A stretch of DNA of 64,000 nucleotides from Aneurinibacillus aneurinilyticus ATCC 12856 (lineage in GTDB: Bacteria > Bacillota > Bacilli > Aneurinibacillales > Aneurinibacillaceae). Below the pieces are notes generated by a model. The model saw nothing but the letters and a program-made list of their open reading frames with translations. It was not told where the DNA came from and did no database searches. Shown piece by piece: positions 1 to 8,073 of this stretch. The translations under genes and the position numbers were made by a program. The DNA is taken from assembly GCF_000466385.1 (NCBI RefSeq), contig NZ_KE952777.1, positions 34,162 to 98,161 on the forward strand, given 5' to 3'. Every line of letters begins with the position of its first letter. Positions within the stretch are counted from its first letter, which is position 1.

Positions 1-508
1 CGGCAAGTCATCATTGATGAATCGGCTGGCAGGACGTAAAGTAGCGCAAACGGGTGACCGTCCGGCGGTAACGAAAGCTCAACAATGGGTGAAAGTAGGC
101 AAAGTGCTCGAACTGTTGGATACGCCGGGAATTTTATGGCCGAGGTTTGAAGACCCTTTAGTAGGCTTGCGCCTGGCTGCGAGTGGCGCAATTAAAGATG
201 AGATTATCGACTTTCAGGAAGTGGCGCTTTTTGTGGTCGCCTACTTGCGTATGCACTATAAAGATGCGTTGAAAAGTCGATATCAGTTGTCCAATCTGGA
301 AGAAAGCAAGCTTGCGCTCCTGGACGAAATTGGACGTAAGCGTGGGTGTCTGGTAAGCGGTGGTCATATCGATTATGACAAGGTCGCTGAATTGATTCTG
401 CGGGAGCTACGCGGCGGAAAATTGGGCCGAATTTCGCTTGAACGTCCTGATGACAGATTTACGATTGATATGGCGCGCGTAAGCATGGATGAAATTACGC
501 CGTATTAA
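1..508 (+). CDS. rbgA: Ribosome biogenesis GTPase RbgA (YlqF), C-terminal part; 5' end outside window
   Basis: The reading frame is open from the first bases (frame starting at base 2), so only the last 168 residues are present. It begins inside the P-loop ([11 protein letters not shown]) and then shows the switch-II motif DTPGILWP, which here follows the P-loop as expected of the circularly permuted YlqF/RbgA GTPases; the G4 motif would lie upstream of the window. The remaining C-terminal part is the RNA-binding helical domain of the family. RbgA acts late in 50S subunit maturation. It is followed by a terminator and then rnhB, as in B. subtilis. The call rests on the motif pair plus neighbours. 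Confidence 0.95.
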   Translation, partial: GKSSLMNRLAGRKVAQTGDRPAVTKAQQWVKVGKVLELLDTPGILWPRFEDPLVGLRLAASGAIKDEIIDFQEVALFVVAYLRMHYKDALKSRYQLSNLEESKLALLDEIGRKRGCLVSGGHIDYDKVAELILRELRGGKLGRISLERPDDRFTIDMARVSMDEITPY

Positions 509-541
509 GAGAAAATAAGCCTTGCTATATTTTCATAACGT

Positions 542-569
542 AAACGTGCAGCCAGAGCTGCACGTTTTT
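542..569 (+). terminator. Rho-independent terminator after rbgA
   Basis: An 11-base inverted repeat (AAACGTGCAGC at 542-552 against GCTGCACGTTT at 557-567) with a CAGA loop runs into a T tract. It separates rbgA from rnhB. Confidence 0.9.
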
Positions 570-583
570 GTTATACATGCTGT

Positions 584-611
584 TTGTTTGACTTGTGGTT
601 ACAGTTATAAA
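584..611 (+). promoter_or_regulatory. Possible sigma-A promoter for rnhB
   Basis: TTGTTT (584-589) and TATAAA (606-611) are separated by 16 bases, between the rbgA terminator and the rnhB ribosome site. The -35 matches consensus at only three of six positions, so this is tentative. Confidence 0.35.
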
Positions 612-652
612 AAGGTGCTGGTATATTAAAGTGAATATAAGGAGAGTTCTTA

Positions 653-1426
653 TTGAATCCACATGAAATGACGATAAAAGAAGTAAAAGAATTTTTGCTG
701 ACATGCAAGAGCTTAACGGAAGAGGCACAAGCATTATTTGCGGCCGATGTGCGAAGCGGTGTACAGGCGGCGTATAAACAGTGGCACCGGCGCATGGAGA
801 AGGCACAACAATTGCATCAGCGCTGGCTTGATATGAGCACGCATGAACAGGAGTTGTGGGAAAAAGGATACGCACATATCGCTGGTGTAGATGAGGTAGG
901 ACGCGGACCGTTAGCTGGTCCGGTTGTTACGGCGGCCGTTATTCTGTCACCGGATTTTTATCTGCCCGGTCTGGATGATTCGAAAAAAGTACCCGCTGCC
1001 AGACGGGAGGAAATGTACGAACAGATAATGGAACAGGCGGTGGCTGTATCGGTTTCGTTAAGCGATGCTGCACTAATTGATGAAATTAATATTTTTCAGG
1101 CAACATTGAGGGCCATGCAAACAGCCGTGCAAAATCTGTCCATTGTACCGGACATTACACTGAATGATGCAGTAACCATTCCGCAGCTATCCGTGGAACA
1201 GCGACCGATTATTGGTGGAGATGGTAAGAGTATCTCCATTGCTGCTGCCTCTATCATCGCAAAAGTTGAGCGGGATCGTATGATGAAAGAGTATGATACA
1301 CAGTACCCTGGATACGGTTTTGCATCGAATATGGGCTATGGCACGGCAGAGCATCTGGCCGCCCTGCGCGTTCAGGGGCCTTGTCGGATTCATCGCCGCA
1401 GTTTTGGGGGCGTGTTGGTTCCTTAA
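653..1426 (+). CDS. rnhB: Ribonuclease HII
   Basis: RNase HII cleaves the RNA strand of RNA-DNA hybrids and opens single ribonucleotides misincorporated in DNA. The motif GVDEVGRGPLAGP carries the first two acidic metal ligands; further acidic residues lie in DITLNDAV and around the conserved block KSISIAAASIIAKVERDR. The 257-residue length and the extra N-terminal region of about 75 residues before the catalytic core match Bacillus RnhB. The start is TTG at 653 because AAGGAG at 639-644 sits 8 bases upstream; an ATG at 668 in frame has worse spacing. It follows a terminator and leads into ylqG. Confidence 0.96.
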   Translation: MNPHEMTIKEVKEFLLTCKSLTEEAQALFAADVRSGVQAAYKQWHRRMEKAQQLHQRWLDMSTHEQELWEKGYAHIAGVDEVGRGPLAGPVVTAAVILSPDFYLPGLDDSKKVPAARREEMYEQIMEQAVAVSVSLSDAALIDEINIFQATLRAMQTAVQNLSIVPDITLNDAVTIPQLSVEQRPIIGGDGKSISIAAASIIAKVERDRMMKEYDTQYPGYGFASNMGYGTAEHLAALRVQGPCRIHRRSFGGVLVP

Positions 1427-1463
1427 TGTTAAACTTTCGATTCATAGGAAAGGAGGCAAACAT

Positions 1464-2891
1464 ATGATTCAAGGGTTTATGACGAGTCAAATCCTTCAGC
1501 AGTTCAATAATAGACAGGCGTCTCTTATTGAATTGATGCCGGGTCAAGTATTTCAGGGCAAAGTGCTGAAATTATTTCCCGATAATCTGGCAACCGTACA
1601 ACTGGGAGGCTTAACAGTAACGGCCCGTCTGGAAACACCTCTTGAACTCGGCCAAAGAACGTGGCTGCAAGTACAACCAGGCGGACAGCCTGTGACGCTC
1701 AGGGTGATTAATCAGCCTGGACAGCCAGACCAGGCATCAGAAGCCAGCATGGAAGGGCTGGCAAAGGCACTTGGTGCCCCCATAACAAAAGAGTCGCTTT
1801 CCCTGTTAAATAAAGCGGTAGATGCGGGGATTCCGTTGCGTGCAGAATCTTTGCATGCGTTTGAACGTGTCGTTGCGGAAGTGGGAACAGACCCGTCAAT
1901 CGAAGATGCAATGATACTAGCGGCAAAAAAAGGATTTCCCCTTACAAAAGAGACTGTACTCGCTCTGCGTGCATTTGCGGGTAACGCCAGTCTGGAAGGT
2001 GAGATGGACAAACTCTCTCGCCTGGCACAACAGGCGATAGTACAAGCGGAAGGATTGCCAGTAGATATAAAAGAAAGGTTACATCAGCTTGTGGCTCGGA
2101 TAGAAGGTGTTCGAGACGGGCTGGCACAGGTGAAAAACTCATTTGTCTCGCCTTCTCCCTCAATCTCAGCATCGCAGAGGGAGGAGCCTCCTTCCCAATC
2201 TCCTCTGCAAAAACAAAACCTTCCGGCTTCTGGCATAAAACAGGCGATTGTAGATTTGTTCGATCGACTGGGGCTAAACCATGAGAAAGCGTTGGGTCTT
2301 ATAGGAGGAGAGAAAGCTGTAACCACGGAAGCAGAAAATATTAAATCAACGCTGCTTCACTTGTTGCAGCACCCGAAAGCGGAAGTGCTGCCTGCTCCTT
2401 TGCGCGAACAAATGCAGCAGTTTGTGCAACAAGTAACAGGCCAGCAGCTTATGATGGCAGGCCCAGCAGGCGATAATGCTTTCGTCCAGGTGGCTATCCA
2501 ACTTCCGGCGCCCGGTCAGGAGAATGGGGAGAACACGCTTATCCAAATCGAATCACGGAAGAAAGGTAGAGGAGAACTGGATCCTGACAATTGCCGCATG
2601 TTTTTTTATCTATCTATGCGGAATATAGGTGAAACCATGCTGGATGTGTCTATTGTGAATAAGATTCTATCTGTCACAATTTACAATAACCAGGAGGGGT
2701 TTGGTGATTTGGTGCGTGCTTTGCGTGCTTCATTAGAACGAAGCCTGTCTGAGCAAGGATACCGTTTATCGGGCCTGCGTGTGTTAGCCGTACCGGAAAA
2801 CAAGGGAGGAGAGAGCAGTACAGCTGTTTCTTCGCTTTCATTACCGCCTTCAAGCGTGGCTTATTACAAAGGAGTTGATTTCCGCGTATGA
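1464..2891 (+). CDS. ylqG: YlqG-like protein with FliK-type C-terminal domain
   Basis: This 475-residue protein occupies the position of B. subtilis ylqG, between rnhB and ylqH. Residues about 20-85 form a beta-rich segment, the middle (about 90-350) is low-complexity with a Ser/Pro/Gln-rich linker near 230-255, and residues about 373-465 have the pattern of the flagellar hook-length control (Flg_hook) domain: alternating hydrophobics with NIGE then LDVSI, followed by a helix and GYRLSGL. FliK of the same window (24133-25392) shows the same pattern. The start is ATG 1464, with a strong AAAGGAGG 6 bases upstream; the frame is open further 5' into rnhB, but that part is a shadow. It overlaps ylqH by 4 bases. 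Function is not established; a role tied to FlhB-like YlqH is inference. Confidence 0.8.
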   Translation: MIQGFMTSQILQQFNNRQASLIELMPGQVFQGKVLKLFPDNLATVQLGGLTVTARLETPLELGQRTWLQVQPGGQPVTLRVINQPGQPDQASEASMEGLAKALGAPITKESLSLLNKAVDAGIPLRAESLHAFERVVAEVGTDPSIEDAMILAAKKGFPLTKETVLALRAFAGNASLEGEMDKLSRLAQQAIVQAEGLPVDIKERLHQLVARIEGVRDGLAQVKNSFVSPSPSISASQREEPPSQSPLQKQNLPASGIKQAIVDLFDRLGLNHEKALGLIGGEKAVTTEAENIKSTLLHLLQHPKAEVLPAPLREQMQQFVQQVTGQQLMMAGPAGDNAFVQVAIQLPAPGQENGENTLIQIESRKKGRGELDPDNCRMFFYLSMRNIGETMLDVSIVNKILSVTIYNNQEGFGDLVRALRASLERSLSEQGYRLSGLRVLAVPENKGGESSTAVSSLSLPPSSVAYYKGVDFRV

Positions 2892-3166
2892 AACGGCCGT
2901 ATCAGCGTAAAAGTGCGGTTGCTCTGCGTTATACACCTGGTGAGGCAGAAGCGCCCCGTGTCATCGCAAAAGGCCAGGGCCATATAGCTGAAAAGATTAT
3001 GGAACAGGCCAAAGAACATGGTGTACCGGTTCAACAGGATCCGTCATTGGTGGAAGTGTTGAGTAGTCTGGAGCTGAATGAACAGATTCCAGTGGAACTT
3101 TATCAGGTTGTGGCGGAAATTCTCGCTTTTGTCTATCAAACAGATCAACGGAGCGGACGGAAATGA
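2888..3166 (+). CDS. ylqH: FlhB C-terminal-domain-like protein (YlqH/FlhX)
   Basis: A 92-residue protein equivalent to only the post-cleavage cytoplasmic half of FlhB. It aligns by eye with residues after the NPTH site of the FlhB at 33620-34708: AVALRY for AIAVKY, APRVIAKGQGHIAEKI for APMVIAKGQDFIALKI, and LNEQIPVELYQVVAEILAFVY for INQQIPEDLFQAVAEVLAYVY. It has no membrane segments and no NPTH motif. Start and stop overlap ylqG (ATGA) and the next gene (4 bases), so the three are co-translated. Proteins of this type are known in B. subtilis and other flagellated bacteria; the exact role is unclear. Confidence 0.88.
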   Translation: MKRPYQRKSAVALRYTPGEAEAPRVIAKGQGHIAEKIMEQAKEHGVPVQQDPSLVEVLSSLELNEQIPVELYQVVAEILAFVYQTDQRSGRK

Positions 3167-3540
3167 TACCACCGCGTAAAACGAATAAGCAAAAGGGTGA
3201 GGACGGGGAATTGTTTGCGTGCCGTTATTTGGAGCAGAAAGGATACCAGCTTGCACAGCAAAATTTCCGCACGCGTACCGGAGAGATTGATTTAATCATG
3301 CATGATGGAGAATGGCTTGTGTTTATTGAAGTTAAGATGCGGACCAGCAACATATACGGTCATGGCAGTGAAGCAGTTACTGCTACAAAACAGCGCACGA
3401 TTCGCAGAACAGCGCTTGAGTATTTGCAGCAATATTACGGAAAGCAGACTGTTCCTCCGATCCGATTTGACGTTATCGTGGTGACGGTGGCTGCTTCATT
3501 TTCCGAGCCGGAAGTCATGCATATTTTGCATGCTTTTTAG
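3163..3540 (+). CDS. YraN family (UPF0102) predicted endonuclease-fold protein
   Basis: 125 residues with the family signature: GEDGELFACRYLEQKGY, NFRTRTGEIDLI and WLVFIEVKMR, i.e. the Glu / Asp / Glu-x-Lys arrangement of restriction-endonuclease-like nucleases. The function of the family is not established. It starts at ATG 3163, overlapping ylqH by 4 bases. In many genomes YraN genes sit close to yifB/comM, as here. Confidence 0.9.
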   Translation: MIPPRKTNKQKGEDGELFACRYLEQKGYQLAQQNFRTRTGEIDLIMHDGEWLVFIEVKMRTSNIYGHGSEAVTATKQRTIRRTALEYLQQYYGKQTVPPIRFDVIVVTVAASFSEPEVMHILHAF

Positions 3541-3672
3541 TGAGACATACCACACTTGTTGAAGACATATAAATAGGCAGCGGAAAAACAATCTTCCCAT
3601 GACACCTGTCCACATGAAATGTCGCCTTTGTGCATATAGTATAGTGTACTCGATGTGTAACACCTCCTTTTT

Positions 3673-3702
3673 AAACACCTGCAATTTGCAGGTGTTTTTT
3701 TA
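3673..3702 (+). terminator. Rho-independent terminator between yraN and yifB
   Basis: ACACCTGCA (3675-3683) and TGCAGGTGT (3687-3695) form a perfect 9-base stem followed by a run of seven T. The reverse strand ends in a weaker T/A run, so it might work both ways. The rest of the 3541-3799 gap shows no convincing gene. Confidence 0.9.
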
Positions 3703-3799
3703 TTGCGGTATTTAATTACAGAAAAAGGGAGAAAAATCAACTCTAGCTATTCGAAAAATAATATGGTATTTTTTTACAAAAAGGAGTTGAGTGGGAAGG

Positions 3800-5362
3800 A
3801 TGTTCGCACGAGTATATAGCGCTACAGTTTTAGGAATTCAAGGGATAGATGTAGAGGTAGAGGTGGATATCGCCAACGGATTGCCCTACTTCGAAATTAG
3901 CGGACTTGCCGCCTCGTCCGTACGTGAAGCGCGTAATCGAGTTAAATCGGCGATAAAAAACAGCGGATACTCATTTCCTCTCCAGCGTATTACAGTGAAT
4001 CTCGCACCGGCAGACGTTCGCAAAGCAGGTTCTATGCTGGACTTATCGATTGCGATTGGTATTTTGCTTGGCAGTGGGCAGGTAACCATTCAAAATGAGC
4101 TTGCTAACTGGATATTTCTTGGGGAACTGTCGCTTGATGGAAGGTTGCGTCCGTTGCATGGATTATTTCCGATGATTCTCGCTGCTAAACAGGCTGGCTT
4201 TGCAGGTGCAGTTATTCCCGCTTCATGTGAAGAGGATGTCGAACGGGCAAAGCTGCCGATTGTGCGAATTGCTACATTGCAGGAATGCGTAGCATGCTGT
4301 TCACTGTCGAATGATGAACTGCAAGCGCTTTGTCATTCCCATGAAAAGAATAGAAGGCGGTTCAGTCAGACGGAACAAATCATGGAGGTAGCTTGCTTCA
4401 GTGATGTGAAAGGACAGTATCATGTTAAACGGGCAATGGAAGTAGCCGCTTCCGGCTTGCACCATTTAATGATGGTGGGACCGCCCGGTACGGGGAAAAC
4501 GATGATGGCACGTCGCTTTCCTGCCATTTTGCCTTCGCTTGATGAGGAACAGTCGCTTATTGTTGACACAATTTACAGTGCCTGCGGGTTGCTTTCAGAG
4601 CGATGGAAGCAAACACCGTATCCTCCGTTTCGTGCTCCACACGCCTCCATCACTCGTGCAGGCATGGTTGGAGGAGGCGCTTTTCCCATACCGGGAGAGA
4701 TGAGCCTTTCGCATCTGGGCGTATTATTTTTGGATGAATGGTCTGAATTCTCACGGAATGTACTGGAAGCGATGCGTCAGCCGCTTGAGGACGGACATAT
4801 TACACTCGTACGCAAGGAGGGAAAGTTTTCATTTCCTTGCCACCTGCTGCTTGTCAGCTCGTTTAATCCGTGCCTCTGCGGGTTTTATCGTTTTGAAACA
4901 GAGAGTCAACCATGTAAGTGTTCGGTAAATGAGATTAAGCGATATTGGAAAAGACTGTCCGGTCCGATGCTTGATCGCATGGATATTCAAGTGGAGGTTC
5001 CAAGAGTACGCATCGACGATATGCAAAAAGCGGGGTCAATCACGACGGATATGATGCGTGAGCGGGTACAGGCGGCACGAGAGAGACAAGCACATCGTTA
5101 TTCCGGAACACAAATCCAGGTTAATTCACAAGTATCGGGACGGTGGCTTACACACTACATTCCTCTCTCTGATACGGTGCAGGCGTGGCTTTCTGCACTG
5201 TATCAGACGAGCGGCATAAGCAATCGCTCCTATGATAAGATAATCAAACTGGCCCGTACGATTGCTGATTTGGAAGATAGCGAACATGTCCGTGAAGAAC
5301 ATGTTGCCGAGGCTTTTCAGTACCGAGCTCTTGATCAGAAGCAATGGAAAGAGGAAATATAA
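3800..5362 (+). CDS. YifB/ComM family Mg-chelatase-like AAA+ ATPase
   Basis: A 520-residue protein with the family layout: an N-terminal Lon-protease-like/ChlI domain (residues about 1-170, with ITVNLAPADVRKAG), a Mg-chelatase AAA+ core with Walker A GPPGTGKT near residues 227-234 and Walker B GVLFLDEWSEF, the sensor block HASITRAGMVGGG, and a C-terminal domain. NPCLCGFY followed by a CxC is the family's Cys motif. Gram-negative ComM is a branch-migration helicase used in natural transformation; the job in Bacillota is less clear. ATG 3800 is chosen because family members start at MFA/MYA; GTG 3791 is the alternative and sits 4 bases after AAGGAG. Small departures from the usual motif (DEW for DEL, GLAASS for GLPD) are noted. 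Confidence 0.9.
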   Translation: MFARVYSATVLGIQGIDVEVEVDIANGLPYFEISGLAASSVREARNRVKSAIKNSGYSFPLQRITVNLAPADVRKAGSMLDLSIAIGILLGSGQVTIQNELANWIFLGELSLDGRLRPLHGLFPMILAAKQAGFAGAVIPASCEEDVERAKLPIVRIATLQECVACCSLSNDELQALCHSHEKNRRRFSQTEQIMEVACFSDVKGQYHVKRAMEVAASGLHHLMMVGPPGTGKTMMARRFPAILPSLDEEQSLIVDTIYSACGLLSERWKQTPYPPFRAPHASITRAGMVGGGAFPIPGEMSLSHLGVLFLDEWSEFSRNVLEAMRQPLEDGHITLVRKEGKFSFPCHLLLVSSFNPCLCGFYRFETESQPCKCSVNEIKRYWKRLSGPMLDRMDIQVEVPRVRIDDMQKAGSITTDMMRERVQAARERQAHRYSGTQIQVNSQVSGRWLTHYIPLSDTVQAWLSALYQTSGISNRSYDKIIKLARTIADLEDSEHVREEHVAEAFQYRALDQKQWKEEI

Positions 5363-5386
5363 TAAAAATTTTTCGACATAAATCTC

Positions 5387-5475
5387 TGTGGATAACAATA
5401 TCTACAAGAAAAAGCCAGGTTTCAAGATGAGTCTGAATGTTTGTGCACAACTTATTCACAAGGAGTTGTGGATAA
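5387..5475 (+). promoter_or_regulatory. Cluster of DnaA boxes upstream of sda
   Basis: Two perfect DnaA boxes (TGTGGATAA at 5387-5395 and 5467-5475) and one relaxed-consensus box on the other strand (TTATTCACA at 5452-5460) lie in 89 bases, with a weaker TGTGCACAA at 5442-5450. They end 9 bases before the -35 of the sda promoter. In B. subtilis the sda promoter is controlled by DnaA through such boxes. A further near-match (TGTGGACAA, 5706-5714) follows the gene. Confidence 0.8.
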
Positions 5476-5483
5476 CAGAACGC

Positions 5484-5512
5484 TTGTTCCGCAAAAAAGC
5501 GAATGTTACAAT
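5484..5512 (+). promoter_or_regulatory. Sigma-A promoter of sda
   Basis: TTGTTC (5484-5489), a 17-base spacer and TACAAT (5507-5512, five of six). The -10 is 33 bases upstream of the sda start codon and the -35 abuts the DnaA-box cluster. Confidence 0.65.
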
Positions 5513-5545
5513 ATGGAAAATGGTAGAAAACGAGGAGGAGCGTCT

Positions 5546-5677
5546 ATGCACTTACTTTCGGATGAAGCGTTGCTTGATGCCTATGTGAAAGCGACGCACC
5601 TTGGTCTGGAACAGGAATTTATTGCACTTTTGATGGAAGAAATAAATAAGCGGGACTTACATGTACCGCCTCATTGA
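5546..5677 (+). CDS. sda: Sporulation/replication checkpoint protein Sda (histidine kinase inhibitor)
   Basis: A 43-residue protein with the Sda pattern: LSDEALLDAYVKATHLGLE then EFIALLMEEINKRDL, matching residue by residue the helix-turn-helix hairpin of B. subtilis Sda (LSDELLIESYFKAT ... FIELIENEIKRRSL). Sda binds the dimerisation/phosphotransfer domain of sporulation kinases KinA/KinB and blocks phosphorelay activation while replication is perturbed. ATG 5546 is preceded by GAGGAGGAG 6 bases upstream; a longer frame opening at 5441 overlaps the DnaA boxes and promoter and is not used. It stands alone between yifB and sucC with its own promoter and terminator. B. subtilis does not keep sda at this place in the order. 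Confidence 0.92.
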   Translation: MHLLSDEALLDAYVKATHLGLEQEFIALLMEEINKRDLHVPPH

Positions 5678-5679
5678 CA

Positions 5680-5706
5680 AGCAGATGCCCTACATCTGCT
5701 TTTTTT
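5680..5706 (+). terminator. Rho-independent terminator after sda
   Basis: AGCAGATG (5680-5687) pairs with CATCTGCT (5693-5700) around a CCCTA loop and runs into seven T, directly after the sda stop codon. Confidence 0.9.
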
Positions 5707-5760
5707 GTGGACAAAAAGCATGTTAAAAAATCAGAAAAATTAAAGAAAGCATGCAGGTAT

Positions 5761-5789
5761 TTGCCGAATCGTGCCGAATAAGCTATACT
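5761..5789 (+). promoter_or_regulatory. Sigma-A promoter of sucCD
   Basis: TTGCCG (5761-5766), a 17-base spacer and TATACT (5784-5789). It gives an mRNA leader of about 70 bases before sucC. Confidence 0.7.
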
Positions 5790-5865
5790 GTATTGCGCAG
5801 ACGAGCTTATGAGAGAGAAGCTTGATGCGTTTATTTTATGCAAAATGTGGTTAGGAGGATGGAGA

Positions 5866-7026
5866 ATGAATATCCATGAGTATCAAGGCAAAGAGATACT
5901 TAAGCAGTACGGCGTTGTCGTACCGAATGGAAAAGTAGCGTTCACGGTAAGCGAAGCGGTAGAAGCGGCGAAGGAACTGGATACGAACGTATATGTAGTG
6001 AAAGCGCAAATCCATGCGGGTGGACGCGGTAAAGCAGGTGGAGTTAAAATCGCCAAAAACCTGGACGAAGTTCGTACATATGCGCAGGAAATCCTCGGTA
6101 AGGTCCTTGTTACACATCAAACAGGGCCGGAAGGCAAAGAAGTAAAGCGTTTGCTGATTGAAGAAGGATGCGACATTCAAAAAGAATACTATGTAGGACT
6201 TGTTGTTGACCGCAATACGAACCGCGTAGTAATGATGGCATCTGAAGAAGGCGGTACCGAAATTGAAGAGGTAGCAGAAAAAACACCGGAAAAAATCTTC
6301 AAAGAGGTGATTGATCCGGCTGTAGGACTTCTGCCTTTCCAAGCACGCAAACTTGCCTTCTCGATTAACATTCCAAGCAAACTGGTAAATAAAGCTGTGA
6401 AGTTCATGATGGGCTTATATCAGGCGTTCGTTGATAAAGATTGCTCGATCGCAGAAATTAACCCGCTTGTTGTAACAGGCGACGGTAATGTTATGGCGCT
6501 CGATGCGAAATTGAATTTCGATTCGAATGCACTTTATCGTCACCAAGATGTGATGAAATTGCGTGATCTTGATGAAGAAGATCCAAAAGAAATCGAAGCC
6601 TCCAACTATGACCTTAACTACATTGCACTTGGTGGTAACATCGGTTGCATGGTTAATGGGGCTGGTCTTGCGATGGCTACAATGGACATTATTAAATTCT
6701 ACGGCGGCGAACCGGCGAACTTCCTTGATGTTGGGGGCGGTGCTACTGCAGAAAAGGTTACGGCTGCTTTCAAGCTGATTCTATCCGATGAAAATGTAAA
6801 AGGTATTTTCATTAACATTTTCGGCGGTATTATGAAGTGTGATGTTATTGCAGAGGGTGTAGTAGAAGCGGCAAAACAAGTAAGTCTTGACCGTCCGCTG
6901 GTTGTGCGTCTTGAAGGCACAAATGTAGACCTTGGCAAGAAAATCCTTAACGAATCCGGCCTCAATATCGTAGCGGCAGAATCGATGGCAGACGGCGCGG
7001 AAAAAATCGTTTCCTTGGTGAAATAA
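5866..7026 (+). CDS. sucC: Succinyl-CoA synthetase, beta subunit (ADP-forming)
   Basis: Forms with SucD the TCA-cycle enzyme that converts succinyl-CoA to succinate with nucleotide triphosphate formation. The N-terminal ATP-grasp domain is recognised by [33 protein letters not shown] and AEINPLVV; the C-terminal CoA-ligase-type domain carries [19 protein letters not shown] and [13 protein letters not shown]. Length 386 is the normal size. ATG 5866 has TTAGGAGG upstream and matches the universal MNIHEYQ start; the frame opens earlier at 5809 but that part overlaps the leader. Confidence 0.98.
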   Translation: MNIHEYQGKEILKQYGVVVPNGKVAFTVSEAVEAAKELDTNVYVVKAQIHAGGRGKAGGVKIAKNLDEVRTYAQEILGKVLVTHQTGPEGKEVKRLLIEEGCDIQKEYYVGLVVDRNTNRVVMMASEEGGTEIEEVAEKTPEKIFKEVIDPAVGLLPFQARKLAFSINIPSKLVNKAVKFMMGLYQAFVDKDCSIAEINPLVVTGDGNVMALDAKLNFDSNALYRHQDVMKLRDLDEEDPKEIEASNYDLNYIALGGNIGCMVNGAGLAMATMDIIKFYGGEPANFLDVGGGATAEKVTAAFKLILSDENVKGIFINIFGGIMKCDVIAEGVVEAAKQVSLDRPLVVRLEGTNVDLGKKILNESGLNIVAAESMADGAEKIVSLVK

Positions 7027-7047
7027 GAAAGGTGGGACTGGAGAGTT

Positions 7048-7953
7048 ATGAGTATTCTTATCAATAAAGATACAAAAGTAATCACTCAGGGTATTACTGG
7101 TGCTACTGGTTTATTCCATGCAAAAGGTTGCCGCGAATACGGTTCGCAAATGGTTGGCGGTACTTCACCAGGAAAAGGTGGCACAGAAGTTGACGGATTC
7201 CCCGTTTTTGATACAGTAAATGAAGCAGTGAAAGAAACAGGCGCGAACGCATCTGTTATTTATGTTGCAGCGCCGTTCGCAGCAGATGCGATTATGGAAG
7301 CTGTGGATGCAGAACTTGATCTGGTTATCTGCATCACTGAGGGTATCCCTGTACTTGATATGGTTAAAGTAAAACGCTACATGGAAGGCAGCAAAACCCG
7401 TCTTATCGGACCGAACTGCCCAGGCGTTATCACACCAGGCGAATGCAAAATCGGCATCATGCCGGGCTATATTCATGCACCGGGTAAAGTAGGGATCGTA
7501 TCCCGTTCCGGAACCCTGACATATGAAGCGGTTCATCAACTTACAACGAACGGTATCGGCCAATCCACTGCCGTAGGCATTGGTGGAGACCCGGTTAATG
7601 GCACGAACTTTATTGATTGTCTCAAGCTTTTCAACGAAGATCCGGATACCGAAGCGATTATCATGATTGGTGAAATTGGTGGTACAGCAGAGGAAGAAGC
7701 GGCAGAATGGGTAAAAGCTAACATGAAGAAACCAGTTGTAGGCTTCATCGGTGGTCAAACTGCACCTCCAGGAAAGCGTATGGGACATGCTGGTGCCATC
7801 ATTTCCGGCGGTAAAGGAACAGCTGCGGAAAAAATCAAGACGATGGAAGCTTGCGGCATCCGTGTAGCGAAAACACCTGCTGTTATGGGCGAGACAATGA
7901 TCGAAGCACTCAAAGCCCATGGTCTGCTTGAAGTATGCAAAACAATTAAATAA
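7048..7953 (+). CDS. sucD: Succinyl-CoA synthetase, alpha subunit
   Basis: The 301-residue partner of SucC. It has the CoA-binding Rossmann start ([17 protein letters not shown]), the block [14 protein letters not shown] and the phosphorylated histidine in [16 protein letters not shown], here His247. It lies 21 bases after sucC in the same transcript and is followed by a terminator, giving a two-gene operon. Confidence 0.98.
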   Translation: MSILINKDTKVITQGITGATGLFHAKGCREYGSQMVGGTSPGKGGTEVDGFPVFDTVNEAVKETGANASVIYVAAPFAADAIMEAVDAELDLVICITEGIPVLDMVKVKRYMEGSKTRLIGPNCPGVITPGECKIGIMPGYIHAPGKVGIVSRSGTLTYEAVHQLTTNGIGQSTAVGIGGDPVNGTNFIDCLKLFNEDPDTEAIIMIGEIGGTAEEEAAEWVKANMKKPVVGFIGGQTAPPGKRMGHAGAIISGGKGTAAEKIKTMEACGIRVAKTPAVMGETMIEALKAHGLLEVCKTIK

Positions 7954-7961
7954 GTGTATAA

Positions 7962-7991
7962 AAAAGGGGCGCTGCATAAGCGCTCCTTTTT
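7962..7991 (+). terminator. Rho-independent terminator after sucD
   Basis: AAGGGGCGCT (7964-7973) pairs with AGCGCTCCTT (7979-7988, one G-T pair) around GCATA, followed by T residues. Confidence 0.85.
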
Positions 7992-8073
7992 CTTATAATT
8001 CGTACTTACAAGGAAGGATTTTCCATATTTTACCTCGAAATTCATTAGTAAGAATATGAAGGAGTGAGGAAGA

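Noticed and set aside
3537..3690. Minus-strand ORF of 32 codons (ATG near 3632) with AAAAAGGAGGTG upstream, next to a possibly two-way terminator
   Set aside because: The ribosome site is about 30 bases from the ATG and no other start codon in frame is near it; no minus-strand promoter is visible. The composition is not protein-like.
5851..6342. 163-codon minus-strand frame opposite sucC
   Set aside because: Shadow of sucC; Phe/Tyr/Cys-rich, no start signals, no known family.
7165..7977. 270-codon open frame on the minus strand opposite sucD
   Set aside because: Shadow of a highly conserved gene; Phe/Cys/Asn/Arg-rich composition typical of antisense translation, no ribosome site, and it runs into the sucD terminator.
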